The notes: generated from the letters alone by a model not told the origin. A stretch of DNA of 64,000 nt from Rosa chinensis (GCF_002994745.2 NC_037094.1:46389139-46453138); one strand, 5' to 3'. Numbered from the stretch's first letter, positions 44,296-55,106 are shown. Numbers and translations: made by a program.

Positions 44296-45237
44296 CTACA
44301 CTTTGTTAGGTACTGATACAGCAGATATTTGATTCACAAAAGATTCATATGACTTAGACAACCTCCTAGTGGACATATAATTGGCAACTGGGTATTTTGA
44401 TTTGGCAGTAAGGGTAGGTTCATATATTTTGGCTGGTTGACCCCGAGTGGTCCTATTTGGTAACACATATTGCCCAACATTAGACTCATTACTACTAGTA
44501 ATAGTGGGTGGACATACCTCACATGAGTGATCTTCAGTACCAGGAAGCTGTGGGTCAGGGGTAGAAGCAATGGTAGGAGGGACAGTTGTGTCTTCAACAT
44601 CATTTTCGGCCATAGAGACTGGTGCTTGGATGTTTGGAGTTGTATCTGCAACATCATTTTCCGCCATAGAAACTGGTGCTTGGATGTTTGGAGCTTCTCC
44701 TTCTGGCGGCGAGCTAATGGTCTCAACTGGATCTGTCAAAATACCACCTGCTTCTTCTCCTCCTTCTGATTCCTCCCCCTCTCCATGATACAGCTCTTCA
44801 AAAAATGAATTCTCCCCCTGAAGAGCTGTATCGGAAGAGGTAAAATAACTCATGTCCTCAAAGAAAGTGACATCCATAGTGACATAGTACTTCCTGGTAG
44901 GTGGATGAAAGCACTTGTACCCTTTCTGATACCCTCCGTAGCCAACAAACACACACTTAAGTGCCCGGGCATCCAATTTAGACCTCTGGTTCTTAGGAAC
45001 ATGGACAAAAGCAACACAACCAAAGACACGAGCTGGAAGATTATGGAATGAAGGTAAGGAGACATGAGATGCAAGAACCTCAAATGGAATTTTTCCCTGA
45101 AGGACACTAGAGGGAAGACGATTGATAAGATGGGAGGAAGCATATACAGCATCGCCCCAAAGATACTTAGGCATATGGGCACTAAAGAGAAGGGCACGAG
45201 CCATATCAAGTAAATGACGGTTTTTCCTTTCAGACAC
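44296..45237 (-). pseudogene. copia integrase C-terminal half and linker
   Basis: Starts MSERKNRHLLDMARALLFSA, the stretch after the catalytic Glu of the integrase core, then VFGCVAFVHVPKNQRSKLDA and KCVFVGYGGYQKGYKCFHPP. The linker holds a duplicated unit (APVSMAENDVADTTPNIQ / APVSMAENDVEDTT) from a 51-base tandem repeat at 44601-44702. A TAG at about 44294 separates it from RT. Confidence 0.8.
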
Positions 45238-45944
45238 TCCATTTTGTTCAGGTGTTTGTGGACATGTGGTTTGGTGAACAATCCCATGGGTGTTAAAAAA
45301 CTCTTGGAAAACATGATTAACATATTCCCCCCATTGTCAGAACGAAGGACTTTAATGGTGCTATGATACTGTGTTTGAACAAGAGTACGGAAAGTTTGGA
45401 AAGCTGGAAAGACTTCATCTTTGGTTTTAAGAAGGGCAACCCATGACAATCTCGTACAATCATCAATAAACAACACAAAATATCTCATACCCGATACAGT
45501 GGGCTCTCTAGAAGGTCCCCAAACATCAGAATGAATCAACTCAAAAGGAATAGCACTTTTATTAGACACTCTAGGAGAATAAGTAGCACGATGACTCTTG
45601 GCCAAAACACATGTTTCACAACGTAAAGCAGACTCATTCACACCAAGAAACAGAGTAGGCATGGTTGTTTTCATAAGACTAAAAGAAGGATGCCCTAAAC
45701 GGCGATGCCACAACCAAATTTCACTTATCTTATCAGAATTCGAAGTCAAAGCGACTCGGGACTGTGCTCCTGGTTTCTCTCCCGCGTATGTCTGATCCAG
45801 ATGGAACAACCTGCCCCTCAGATACCCCCGACCGACTATCTCCCTGGTGAGAAGATCCTGAAAAATCACATACATAGGATAAAAGGTTACGGAGCATTTA
45901 GACTCAGTATTCAACTGTGGAACAGATATCAAGTAATGAGACAA
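45238..45944 (-). pseudogene. copia pre-integrase and integrase core
   Basis: Contains LWHRRLGHPSFSLMK, the zinc-binding cysteines in CETCVLAKSH, PFELIHSDVWGPS and YFVLFIDDCTRLSWV (the two catalytic Asp) and LRSDNGG. Right after DNGG, in a G-run near 45333, the frame shifts and the rest of the core is read in the wrong frame. The break lies between the second Asp and the catalytic Glu, so integrase is inactive. Confidence 0.8.
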
Positions 45945-45956
45945 GTCAGGTACATA

Positions 45957-46330
45957 TTACACATTATGAAGCTCTAAAGTGGGAGTAATACGCACTGACC
46001 CGGACCCTAACACAGGAAAAGCCTCACCATTGGCATTGGTGACATAGGACACTGGTGGAGAAGACAAGGTAGTAAAATATGATTTATCATAAGTCATATG
46101 ATCGGAGGCACCAGAATCAATAATCCATGTATCAGAACCAACAAAGTTAGAAACCTTTAAAGCCATACCAATCTTACCACAATCCCTAAAAGAACCTCCA
46201 TCTGAACTTCGCACAGACACTTCAACCCTCTGGACCTCATTGGTCTTAGAACTCTGACTTTTACTGTCATCACCACCCATTGCAATAATACAATAGAAAA
46301 TATATATAAATCCCAAAGTACGCAGTGGAA
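45957..46330 (-). pseudogene. copia gag start fused to protease
   Basis: The frame starts MGGDDSKSQSSKTNEVQRVE near 46280, which looks like a gag N-terminus, and within about 45 codons reaches FVGSDTWIIDSGASDHMT, the protease active site (DSGA). Nearly all of gag, including any zinc knuckle, is therefore missing between them. The frame ends at a TAA inside the protease (after LELHNV), and the next frame takes over with YVPDLSHYLISVPQLN-like sequence. Confidence 0.7.
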
Positions 46331-46350
46331 ATAAACAAATAATAACAGTT

Positions 46351-46406
46351 GATTTTTTTTTTTTTCTTTCTTTCTTTCTTTTTTTTTTTTTTTTTTTTTT
46401 TTTTTC
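46351..46406 (-). repeat. poly(A)-type run (T-run on + strand)
   Basis: About 55 bases almost wholly T on the + strand with a few C. On the coding strand it is an A/G run between the GC-rich repeats and the gag start. It may mark the junction of a captured, polyadenylated sequence. Confidence 0.7.
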
Positions 46407-46636
46407 GTCGAACCTGAGGTATGGGCTGACTGTTACCACGTGTGTGGCTGAGTTGGTTGAGGTGACTTGACTGAGTGAAGCTCCTCCTTCTGGAACAATG
46501 AGCCGGGTTGAATTAGTGTGCGGCCTGACCCGACTGGAGAACCGGCAGTGATGAACGAGTGGGCGACTGACCCGAGATGGAGTCGACTCGACCGGAGAAC
46601 GGGCAGCGACGCCGGAAACTGAGCAAAGATTGGTCT

Positions 46637-46880
46637 GACGCGCGGCTTTCTGGGCGACGAAGAGACCGAGTGTGGGCAAATCCAGTCGAAGAAAGGGGAC
46701 GGCGATCTGGGTTGCGAACTGCAGATCTAGGCAACGACGCGCGGCTTTCTGGGCGACGAAGAAACCGACGGTGGGCGAATCCAGTCGAAGAAAGGGGACG
46801 GCGATCTGGGTTGCGAACTGCAGAATCCGATCGGAGAGAAGCGACGGCGATCTAGGCTGCGAACTGAGAAACTCCGGTCA
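46637..46880. repeat. 99-base tandem repeat in the gag position of copia 2
   Basis: GACGCGCGGCTTTCTGGGCG begins units at 46637 and 46736 (99-base spacing) that run through AAGAAAGGGGACGGCGATCTGGGTTGCGAACTGCAGA; a third, partial unit starts near 46838. Two or more frames stay open through the repeat on both strands, because the unit length is a multiple of three, but there is no recognisable protein. Confidence 0.8.
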
Positions 46881-46984
46881 GAAGGAGGAGCGATGGAGGT
46901 CTGGGTTGTCAGCAGGTGGCGTGGAGAAGGACGAACTGGACAAGCTGACCTTCGGTGCTGGAGGAAGACGCAAGCGGTCTTGTA

Positions 46985-47127
46985 GAGACAGGTTTGTCTG
47001 AATGATGTCCAAGAAGAAGATGCTCTAATCGTTCTTGGACAGATCAATAACCCTGAGAGACAGGTTTGTATGAATGATGTCCAAGAAGAAGATGCTCTAA
47101 TCGTTCTTGGACAGATCAATAACCCTA
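46985..47127. repeat. 72-base tandem duplication after the primer site of copia 2
   Basis: Two copies of a unit starting GAGACAGGTTTGT and ending GACAGATCAATAACCCT (46985-47056 and 47057-47127) with one visible difference. It lies in the leader, between the primer binding site and the gag position. Confidence 0.8.
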
Positions 47128-47206
47128 ACAATGGGGTTTTTGAATTAATTCCTCAAACAAAAAATAGAAAGAGACAAAGTCCTCTCGGATCTTTGCTCTG
47201 ATACCA

Positions 47207-47414
47207 AGTCAAATAAGACAAGATTGAGAGAATGAATTTTCTGATATTTCATTACACCCATTCTGTGGTGTAAATAAACAGATTACAATCGTACTACAAT
47301 GTACTACTACTATTGTGTACTACTGTACTACACAACATATACAAGGTAAGTAGTTACAACAATATATTCCCTTGTTAGTCTATTCCTAATAGGGAACTAT
47401 GACTCACACTAACA
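47207..47414 (-). repeat. 5' LTR of copia element 2
   Basis: Same 208 bases as the 3' LTR; I see no difference. It is followed on the minus strand by TGGTATCAGAGC, complementary to the 3' end of initiator tRNA-Met, at 47195-47206. Confidence 0.88.
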
Positions 47415-48320
47415 GAATACGAGTCATACAGGACACAACTTGTTGAATATCCAATTCAGTAACAATACAGCCACCATTATCATAATCCAATGCCTCACTT
47501 ATCTCCTTGCCTTTCTCTATTACTTCTGAGATCTGTGTCTAAGGTCCAATTCTCTGTCACGTAATTGGGCAGCCTGTCCAAGATCTTGTTTTGTCAGTTC
47601 AGTTGACAAAATTACACAATATTTGACCGCTGAGATCAATATTTACTGCAACTATTTCTAGTATCACCATCCGTTGATATTTACTGCAACATACATAGTT
47701 ATCGTACAGAATTCCAGCAACAAAAACTTTGTACCTTCTCAAACTCTTGGCTAGTGGCTACGAATAGCTTTATTCTTCTCTTTTGTTATCTGCCTCAGAG
47801 GCTCAGAATATTGTCAAGCTCTTGAGCTTCTTTAGGAAGCTGCAAATTAGAACCACAAAAAAAATATAAAAAAAATAATAAAAAATGTCCCACTAATAAA
47901 AAGATCCCAATGTTTTAAAAGGAACCCTGAACCAAAAAGTGAGGTTTATACCTGTGCAGGACGCAGCCTTACTGCAGAACCAGTTTCATCGATCAAGTCA
48001 ATTGCTTTATCAAGAAGAAATACACACAATTATGAAACATAACAGAAAAATGTAAATTTATATTCACAGGGGGAAGAGAGATATATCTTGCAAAACAAGT
48101 ATTTATGACACTAATGGTCATGGACTCTAATATTCCAGCTACACAACATGTTTGTGCAGATCAAATCGAAATGTGCACCATCTGACTGCAATTTAGTAAC
48201 CATACATATAAATCTATACTTCTCAGCTTAGCTATCAATTCATCTGACAGAATATATAATCTATCAAAGGGCTACCTACCTGATGTATCGGTGAGCAGAA
48301 AGGTCGGGGCAGAAAACCTG

Positions 48321-48719
48321 AAAACTGGACAGCTGAGCCACATAAAGTGCAAAACAGGGGATACTTCCCCAGGTCCAAATGAGACAAACCTTATATGAAT
48401 TTGAAGCCCCAGATGTCTACTTCATTGCTACCAAAGGGTTTATGAATATGACCCCTGTAGCTTCCCGTATTCAGGTTTGAATGAACAAAGGTCATTCTGT
48501 CAGCATTCTGCCAGTTTTCTGTAATTTTTTGCTAAATTTGCAGGTCTCTAGTTTTCACATCCCTTAGACTTAGAATTTGTGACACATATGTACGGAAAGC
48601 CTTGAATATGAAATTTCATCTCCAAGTAGAACCTTTGGATTTTGATTATGAATGGATGAGCTATAAGCCTCGGAAGTAGGGCTGCTGCAAGGTTTTAGTT
48701 GACTCGTCGAAGGCCCAAA
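48321..48719. other. Unassigned stretch upstream of the ClpC pseudogene
   Basis: No gene or repeat recognised. The ClpC reading stops here, so the 5' half of that gene was lost at or near 48320. Confidence 0.4.
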
Positions 48720-49160
48720 GAAGAATAGAGCTTGGTTGTAGAATTGAGGGTGTTGGGTGTCCTGCTCGTACCCGCTAACTTGTGGTACCCGTTGACTCCT
48801 CAGAGGCCCGGAGAAGAGTGAAGCTTGGGTGTGTTGAGGGTGAGGGGTCCTGCACGTACCCACTGACTCGTCGTACCCGCTGACTCCTCGGAGACCCGGA
48901 GAAGAGTGAAGCTTGGGAGGCTCTAGGAGGGGTCCTGCGTACTCGCTGACTCGTGGTGCCTGCTGAGTCCTCGGAGTCCTAGAGATCAAAGAGTGAAGCT
49001 TGGATGTGTTGAGGGTGAGGTCCTGCGCGTACCCGCTGACTCGCTGTACTCGCTGACTCCTTGGAGGCCCGAAGAAGAGTGAAGCTTGGGTGTGTTGAGA
49101 GTGAGGGGTCCTGCGCGTACCCACTGACTAGTGGGTCCCCGAGTAGAGTGGAGCTAGGGA
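48720..49160 (-). repeat. 88-base minisatellite, about five units
   Basis: Units start with GAAGAGTGAAGCTTGG at about 48813, 48901, 48988 and 49074, with a diverged unit at 48721 and a truncated one at 49143. Each contains GGTCCTGC.CGTACCC.CTGACTCG and CGCTGACTCCT.GGAG. The minus frame 48570-49124 (184 codons) is the repeat read through and is not called as a gene. Confidence 0.85.
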
Positions 49161-49242
49161 GTAGATGAGTTGGGGTGCGGGGGTATGCGCGTATCCGTTG
49201 GCTCGGACCCAAGGTCGTAGGTTCATACCCTCTACTTAGGGA

Positions 49243-49259
49243 CCCTCCTTCTAGCACCA
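49243..49259 (-). other. Primer-site-like sequence of a partial LTR element
   Basis: On the minus strand TGGTGCTAGAAGGAGGG follows the LTR after one base, as a primer binding site would. On the + strand it forms the end of a tRNA-like phrase (GGTCGTAGGTTCATACCC...CTAGCACCA). The tRNA is not identified. Confidence 0.45.
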
Positions 49260-49260
49260 A

Positions 49261-49676
49261 TGTTTCTGTGGTGAGAATATGGGAGCTAAGTATGAAGCAT
49301 GATGGAGAGAGATAGTGACACGAGCATGTATAGTGGTTCACCTTGCCCATGCGGCAAGGTTACGTCCACTTAGATATTTCACTATGAGTGAGGCTAAGTA
49401 GCCTTTGTAATATACAAGTGTGGGGATCATGGATCCCTCCTATTCTAAGAAGGGGTGGACTCCCTTTATAGCTAAATGAGGCTTCCTCCCATTTCATATT
49501 TCCAATGTGGGACATAATACCTATATTTGCTTCTCTTGAAGCCTTTTGGAGAGCATGAGAGAATGACCTCCCGGCAAGATATCGGCCAACCTCCACCATA
49601 GCGAGGTAGCTCGAGTGTCGGTCTACTGGATGCATGCCATAGGCGGGGCTAGTCATGTCACGGAGACCCACCTACA
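49261..49676 (-). repeat. LTR of a partial minus-strand element
   Basis: On the minus strand it starts TGTAGGTGGGTCTCC and ends CCACAGAAACA, 416 bases with TG...CA ends. A TATA-like CTATAAAGG is at the complement of 49464-49472. Downstream lie a primer-site-like word and then the 88-base minisatellite as internal sequence; no second LTR is seen. So this is a truncated element. Confidence 0.6.
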
Positions 49677-50103
49677 AGGTCGTTGCTTATGCTTGGCAGT
49701 ATGTAATATAAGTGGTATCAACAGTGGCTAACCCACAATCCTTGAGTAGTCGGAACTAAAGTCAATAAGCAAATAAAGGAAAATAAAGTGAATAAAAAGG
49801 CTAATCTAAGGCACCAAGCTTAGCAATCAAAACTAAGAGCCTAGTGATGGTTATTTACAATAAGGTAGAAATTGCATGTCACCGAAAATTGTAAATTGAA
49901 TTTCTAATAACTAAATTGCAAGAGTTTAAATGAATGGTTTAACTAACAACTAAATTAAATAAAGAAAAGAAAAGTAAGAAATGGAAATTAGGTCACTCGG
50001 GTATCCTCCTAGCCAAATTCAATGCACAAGTATGTTCCGACAATGGTCAAACAATTCATAATGGCATCAAGAACTGTACCCAAGGCTTTTCAAGGCTCAT
50101 GGG

Positions 50104-50716
50104 TAGACCTGTAAATGGATCGGATTTGGATCGGATCAACCTAAATCCAAACCCGTTTACTTAAAAAAAAATTTGATCCAAACCCGCTCCGTTAACCCGG
50201 CGGATCATTGATAGCTCGATCCAAATCCGTATCCGCCAGATTAACAGATACCCGATCCGCTAATCCGACCCGTTTATAATTTCAAATATTTTAAAATTTT
50301 AAATAGTAATATTAAATTTATATCATGATACCTCATAAGATATTAATAAAATATTAAAACAACATGAAAAGTAGAATTACATTATCAAAATTCTTAATGC
50401 TTCTTGGAATCTTGGGTGATGGACTGTCCCTTAGATTTCTGCAAAAAATTTGTATTAGAAATTCTTCATATTTTATATTTTATATTTTTAAAAAATAATA
50501 ATATATTAATAAAAAATAATATTTTATTATTACGAAAACGGGCCGGATCATTAACGGATCGGATCGACCTAAATCCGTGTTTGATCCGTTAAATAAACGG
50601 GTTAACGGATTCGGATCATTAACGGATCAACGGATTAAAATTTTCGATCCAAACCCGTCCAATAGCCACGGATTTGGAGCGGGTCTGGATCAAAATCCGG
50701 TCCATTTACAGGTCTA
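50104..50716. mobile_element. hAT-type MITE, 613 bases
   Basis: Ends are TAGACCTGTAAATGGATCGG and, on the complement, TAGACCTGTAAATGGACCGG. The flanks carry a perfect 8-base duplication CTCATGGG (50096-50103, 50717-50724), which fits hAT transposition. Interior zones repeat GGATCGGATC, CCAAACCCG and TTAACGGAT words in both orientations, so the whole element can fold back. No transposase. Confidence 0.88.
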
Positions 50717-51534
50717 CTCATGGGTCAATAGATTCCTTAAAGAGTATTCCTACTCCAGATCAAGGGCTGTAGAAACTCAATTGGGACAATTTAGAGCTAT
50801 TTTAGGGCCTCTAGTTGCACCAAAAGGTAAAGAGTTCTAGAATCGAGGCTCCCAAGCTAGCCAATACGGCAATCAAAATTGGTATTGTAACTAACCATGT
50901 TCTAAACTAGTGTCCTAGCCATAAATTAGAAAGGTGATTAGGCTCCCTAATTTGTTCTAGATATGCTCATCTACACATTCAAGAGTTAATCAAGCACCTA
51001 ATCATGCACCGAAGCCAAATATAATAAATTAGAACATATGCGAAACACGAAATTGAAAACCATTAAATCAAAACATATTTATTACATAAAATTCATGCTA
51101 TGGCTCAAACCCTAGTTTCCCAAAGAAACTACTTCCTACCCATATATAGATACATCATGAAACGTATAGAAAAATATGAAAGAGATGATAAGGAAGAGAG
51201 GGGAGAGTTGACTTGGTCACTCCTAGCTATAGGCTAGTATGAACCAAGCAATTTCTTCACCCAACTACCCAAAATGGAGGTGTGGTGCCCTTGATGATGA
51301 TTCCTTGAAGCTTGAGTGAGTCCTTATTGAATTTCCAAAAAGAAACATAAAAGAAAAGATGAAGAATGGAAGGGAAGGAGGATGTGAGTTGCCCAAAGGC
51401 TACCCCCCTCCGTGTGCGGCGCTGTTAAGGTATCTTCTAAGGGTTGAGATGAATAACTCATTATCAATCGATGGCTAGGATTCAAAGAGAAAGAAATGGG
51501 AGTAAAGGAGTGCCTCATTTCGGTGGTCTCCTAA

Positions 51535-51784
51535 GAGCAAGTTCAGCCGTTGAAGTCATTAGATCAATACTATTCACTGCCTTTTGCCTTTCATTTTCAC
51601 CATCTAGGTCATTGGGTCAGATATTGTTCACAAAAAGTCACTCTGGGTCAATTTCGTGACCTGTAAACTGACATTCGGTGACCTTTTGTGAACAGTATCT
51701 GACCCAGTGACCTAGATGGTGAAAATGAAAGGCAAAAAGTAGTGAATACTATTGACCCAGTGACCTTAACGGCTGAACTTGCTC
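51535..51784. mobile_element. PIF/Harbinger-type MITE with long inverted repeats, 250 bases
   Basis: The left arm starts GAGCAAGTTCAGCCGTT and the right arm is its complement; the two arms of about 115 bases pair almost throughout, through 'TGCCTTTCATTTTCACCATC' in each. Flanked by TAA (51532-51534, 51785-51787), the duplication size and sequence of PIF/Harbinger elements. A transcript would make one long hairpin. Confidence 0.88.
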
Positions 51785-52292
51785 TAAGAGAAAGAAAAAG
51801 CAACAAGGCTGCCACGTGGCAGCATTTGGTTGGCTTGAGAGAAAGAAAAGAAGAGGCTGATGGCATGCACGTGGGTTTTGGAAATCAAAGAGAAGACTGC
51901 TTTTGTTTGCTTCTTTGCATGATTAATTAAGTAATTAATCATTTGATTAATTAACTTAATTAATTAAGCATCATTTCTTTTCCTTATTTTTCTTGTTCTT
52001 GGTCTTCTTTTCTATTTTTCTTTCTTTCTCGCGACACTCTCACATATAACCTCATGGGTTGGACTCCACTTTCTCGCTCGAATTGATCATAGTTGACCAA
52101 TGTTGACTCTTCATCATTTTCTCGGAAACTTCATTTTGCTCCAATTTTACATCATTTTCTCTTGTTTCCTCAACTCCGCTTATTTTCTACACAATAAATA
52201 AAAATATATTAAATTATATAATAATTGATTTGAAGATTAATTTATTTCTAGTGTTTTAGATACAATTACATGCATAGAAATGCGTGTAATCA

Positions 52293-54461
52293 CACTCCCA
52301 CACTTGAACTTTGCTTGTCCTCAAGCAAACTAAATGAAATATAATCCGAAAATCTACTAACTCACAAACATAAAGATAGTGTAGTATTAGTTTTTCCAAC
52401 CATGCATAACCCTCGGAGAACTAATTATGCAAATGACCATGAGGTTGACAAAGCTAGCTAGCACAACATAGGATTTATGAATTTCTAAGGCAACAAAGAT
52501 GCACATGTGAGAAATGCTCAAGTATATGCATGTGTTGATCATGTGTCAAATCAATCCATCATGATCAAATAGGCACATAGAAGACCCGACATAACCTACT
52601 AAATTCACATAGGTTCACTAAATATTACCACTCAAGTGTTTAGGGGTTACATGTATTTCACTCTAAAGCAATTTCACAACGCACGCTGCCATATGCTTGC
52701 TTTTTTATCTCATCTCCGCTAGGTAGCTCACAATATTCAAGATCAAGAGGTCTTTTATTTGGTTGTAATAGAGCTAAGGGCAAGTGACTAATAGAAATAA
52801 AGGATAAGGAAATACAAAGTCCATAGAAGTCCGTGAAGCGACTCTCTCTTGTAGAGGTATATGACTTTTGGTTTCGAATGCTAATTCACTTACTCTAAAC
52901 CCAATGTACAACCCAAACAACTACTATACTATATACAAAATAATACTAGCTATATTTTTTTTTTGAACTTTTTTTTTTCCCCGAACTTTCTTTTCTAAGC
53001 ATATCACTCATCTCCACACTTATTCTTTTGTAACCTAGAACTTTTGACTTTTTCTTTCTTTTGAAGCACTCAAATATAAAGTCATTCTCTCGAATCGCTT
53101 CACCAACTACCATGGTAGGCTAGGATAAAAGTGTATAGACTAGGTAGGAATATATGGTGCGAATGAACAAAAAGGCTAAAAATATAAATAGGCTCAAAGT
53201 GGCTATCTAGTGGTAAATATTTTTGGGCACATGCTTCTTTGGCCATGGTGGTAATTAATCCTAATGCCTCAATCATTTCCATCCCGTCTTAAGCTAACAA
53301 TTAGCCTCAAGAGGTTTTAAGCAAGTTCTAGATATGAAATGTCATGAAATTGTATACACATGAAAGAATAAGTGAGTGAACAATGCATACACTATAGATA
53401 TAGGCACAAAAGCTCACAAATAAAGCATGCAAGTCAATTAAATCATCTATATGCTTCTCTAATTATGATGAACTAACCTAACCATAGACAATGTACACAC
53501 TTATAGTCAAGCATAGATCACATATACACTTAATCACCAAACAAATTCAAAGTCCTAGATCATGCTTGATCTATTCACAATCACAACAAGCTAAGTCCAT
53601 ATCTCGTCATTTGGGTTGGAAAAGGCATTAACCACTAAATTCTAATTGCAAAAAGCTACTTAAAAAGGTTTTTTTTTTTTTTTTAAAAGGCGCCCGATTC
53701 CTCACCCCCACACTTAAAACCAACATTGAGTGAGCTCGAAAGCTAAATCCAAGTCGGAGTTAGGCATGAGAGTGAAGTCCGGGCGAATGCACAAGAAAAA
53801 CCTACACAAATATACTAAACTAAATGCGGAGAAAAGATATGGAAACTCCCTTTGTCAACCCTCCATTGCTCACGACCTTTGGAGAAGGCTAATATGAGAC
53901 ACCAACCTTAAGGCACAAGGCCTTGACTTCCTTACGTGTGCTCCATAGTAGCTCAAGGTGCTCATGAAAAGATCAACTCCGTTTAGAACATAGGAATGTC
54001 TTAGAGCAATGCATCATAAATAGTCGATCAAAGAATAAGGACAAGGGTCCTCCATTAAGATCATGTTCTTTGCCACCTCCAACACACCCAAAACTGCCCT
54101 ATAATGGCCTCAATTGAAGATAATTAAAGTGCAAAAAGTCCAACCAAACTGAGTGAACAAAAACTAGTGAATGCAGAAAACTTCCAACAATGACCTTTCT
54201 GCCTTCAAATGCCCATATCTCAAATTCAGAAAGTGATAAGTAAGTGAAACCCTTGAAATGGAAAGTAGACTCAGAAAGGTTTCTATCCATATAAAGTGAT
54301 CCACTTATTTCCAGTTGAGATGAAAACTAAAGCTAGTCAAAGTTGCCCGTCTGTCATGAACTCTTCTACTGACACTCAATCACCAAATAGAAATATCTGA
54401 AGCTCTAGAGGCACAAAAAGGGTGAGACCAACTGGAAATGAAAGTAGACTCATGAGGATAC
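52293..54461 (-). other. 3' non-coding interior of the large element
   Basis: AT-rich, no open frame of note. Repeated AAGTGTGG-type phrases in complement (CCCACACTTGAA at 52298, CCCCCACACTTAAAA at 53706) recall the purine tracts of the LARD-like element. T-runs at 52950-52979 and 53671-53685. Confidence 0.5.
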
Positions 54462-55021
54462 TGTAATACCCGGCATTGAGAAGTTGATAAAAGAATCTGT
54501 GAGCCCTGGATATCGAGCTTAAGTGACATAGTTCGATAATTTACTTATCGATCTCGGTAAACGTTAAAGCACTCGAGAATATTTTCAAAACTTTTCACAA
54601 AGTGAAATCTTTAGTAAGAGTTGGATAATAAAGTACACGACACGACGAATTCGTGGAAATTTCTGGGGAATTTTCCGAGTAACCGAGCTATTTACGGCGA
54701 TTTTACGAGGTTGTGGGATTTAAATCAAGAAATGAAATTTGGTGGAGTGACGTGAGCCATTGATCCACTCACCGATTGATCAGGACCGTCCATTGTTAAA
54801 TGGACCAATCTACTTATACGTGTTGATCAGATCAAGAAGGGGGGAGGAGGAAGTGAGAAACTTCTCGCAGCACCGCCTCATCTCTCTCTTGAGGTCTATT
54901 TGGAAGTCTCTGGAGGAAAAAAAAAAAAAAGAAACGGAGGGGAGAAGGTTAGTGAAAAGAAGATGAAAAAAACCCATCCATGGGGTTCCTGATCGCTCCC
55001 AACTCCGTACCAGCTCTCCTT

Positions 55022-55053
<32 letters not shown>

Positions 55054-55092
55054 AGGTTTCGGGTATTAAATAAAAAGGGTCAGGATGTTACA
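54462..55092 (+). repeat. 5' LTR of the non-autonomous gypsy-type element
   Basis: 631 bases, TGTAATACCCGG...GGATGTTACA. Holds (A)n at 54919-54931 and (GA)n at 55028-55052. Shares long blocks with the start of the LTR at 3228. Confidence 0.8.
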
Positions 55093-55094
55093 AA

Positions 55095-55106
55095 TGATAT
55101 CAGAGC
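55095..55106 (+). other. Primer binding site, initiator tRNA-Met type
   Basis: TGATATCAGAGC two bases after the LTR; one base different from the common TGGTATCAGAGC. Confidence 0.65.

Larger units (their letters stand above)
42558..47414 (-). mobile_element. Ty1/copia retrotransposon in the ClpC pseudogene (element 2)
   Basis: Two 208-base LTRs that I read as identical flank a minus-strand interior with protease, integrase, a long RT-RNase H frame, a purine tract (complement of 42766-42781) and a TGGTATCAGAGC primer site (complement of 47195-47206). Most of gag is missing and its place is taken by GC-rich tandem repeats. The flanking ClpC sequence rejoins in frame with no 5-base duplication (…CGTATTC / CAGTTGAGG), so a duplication copy was lost or never made. 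Identical LTRs mean a recent insertion, yet pol has stops and frame changes, so it was probably copied with help from an intact relative. Confidence 0.9.
41553..48320 (-). pseudogene. ClpC-like plastid Hsp100 chaperone pseudogene, split by a copia element
   Basis: ClpC is the AAA+ unfoldase of the chloroplast Clp protease. Read on the minus strand, pieces follow its order. Exons at about 48270-48320 (AHRYIR), 47952-48018 (LLDKAIDLIDETGSAVRLRP), 47735-47839 (LPKEAQELDN... with stops) and 47415-47580 (QISEVIEKGKEISEALDYDN in one frame) cover the end of the first ATPase domain and the middle region. The last exon (42557-41553) holds the second domain with Walker [13 protein letters not shown], Walker B MVLFDEI and the C-terminal [20 protein letters not shown]. 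Lesions: frame changes and stops in 47735-47839 and near 47540, a TGA at about 41919 and a frame change near 41890. N-terminal exons are absent. Close to ClpC; a ClpB or ERD1 origin is less likely. Confidence 0.88.
49713..52292 (-). repeat. Probable 3' LTR of the large degraded element
   Basis: On the minus strand it opens TGATTACACGCATTTC directly after the purine tract. The other border is a guess: TGTTGATACCA at 49713. Without the two MITEs it is about 1.7 kb. Open frames in it are short and unconvincing. Confidence 0.45.

Noticed and set aside
46577..47001. Arg/Gly-rich frames on both strands
   Set aside because: Translations of the 99-base tandem repeat, open because its length is a multiple of three.
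48570..49124. 184-codon minus frame
   Set aside because: It is the 88-base minisatellite read through; no start context or domain.
49190..49259. tRNA-like stretch with a B-box-like word and CCA end
   Set aside because: No matching 5' half or anticodon arm was found; better explained as the primer-site region of the adjacent LTR element.
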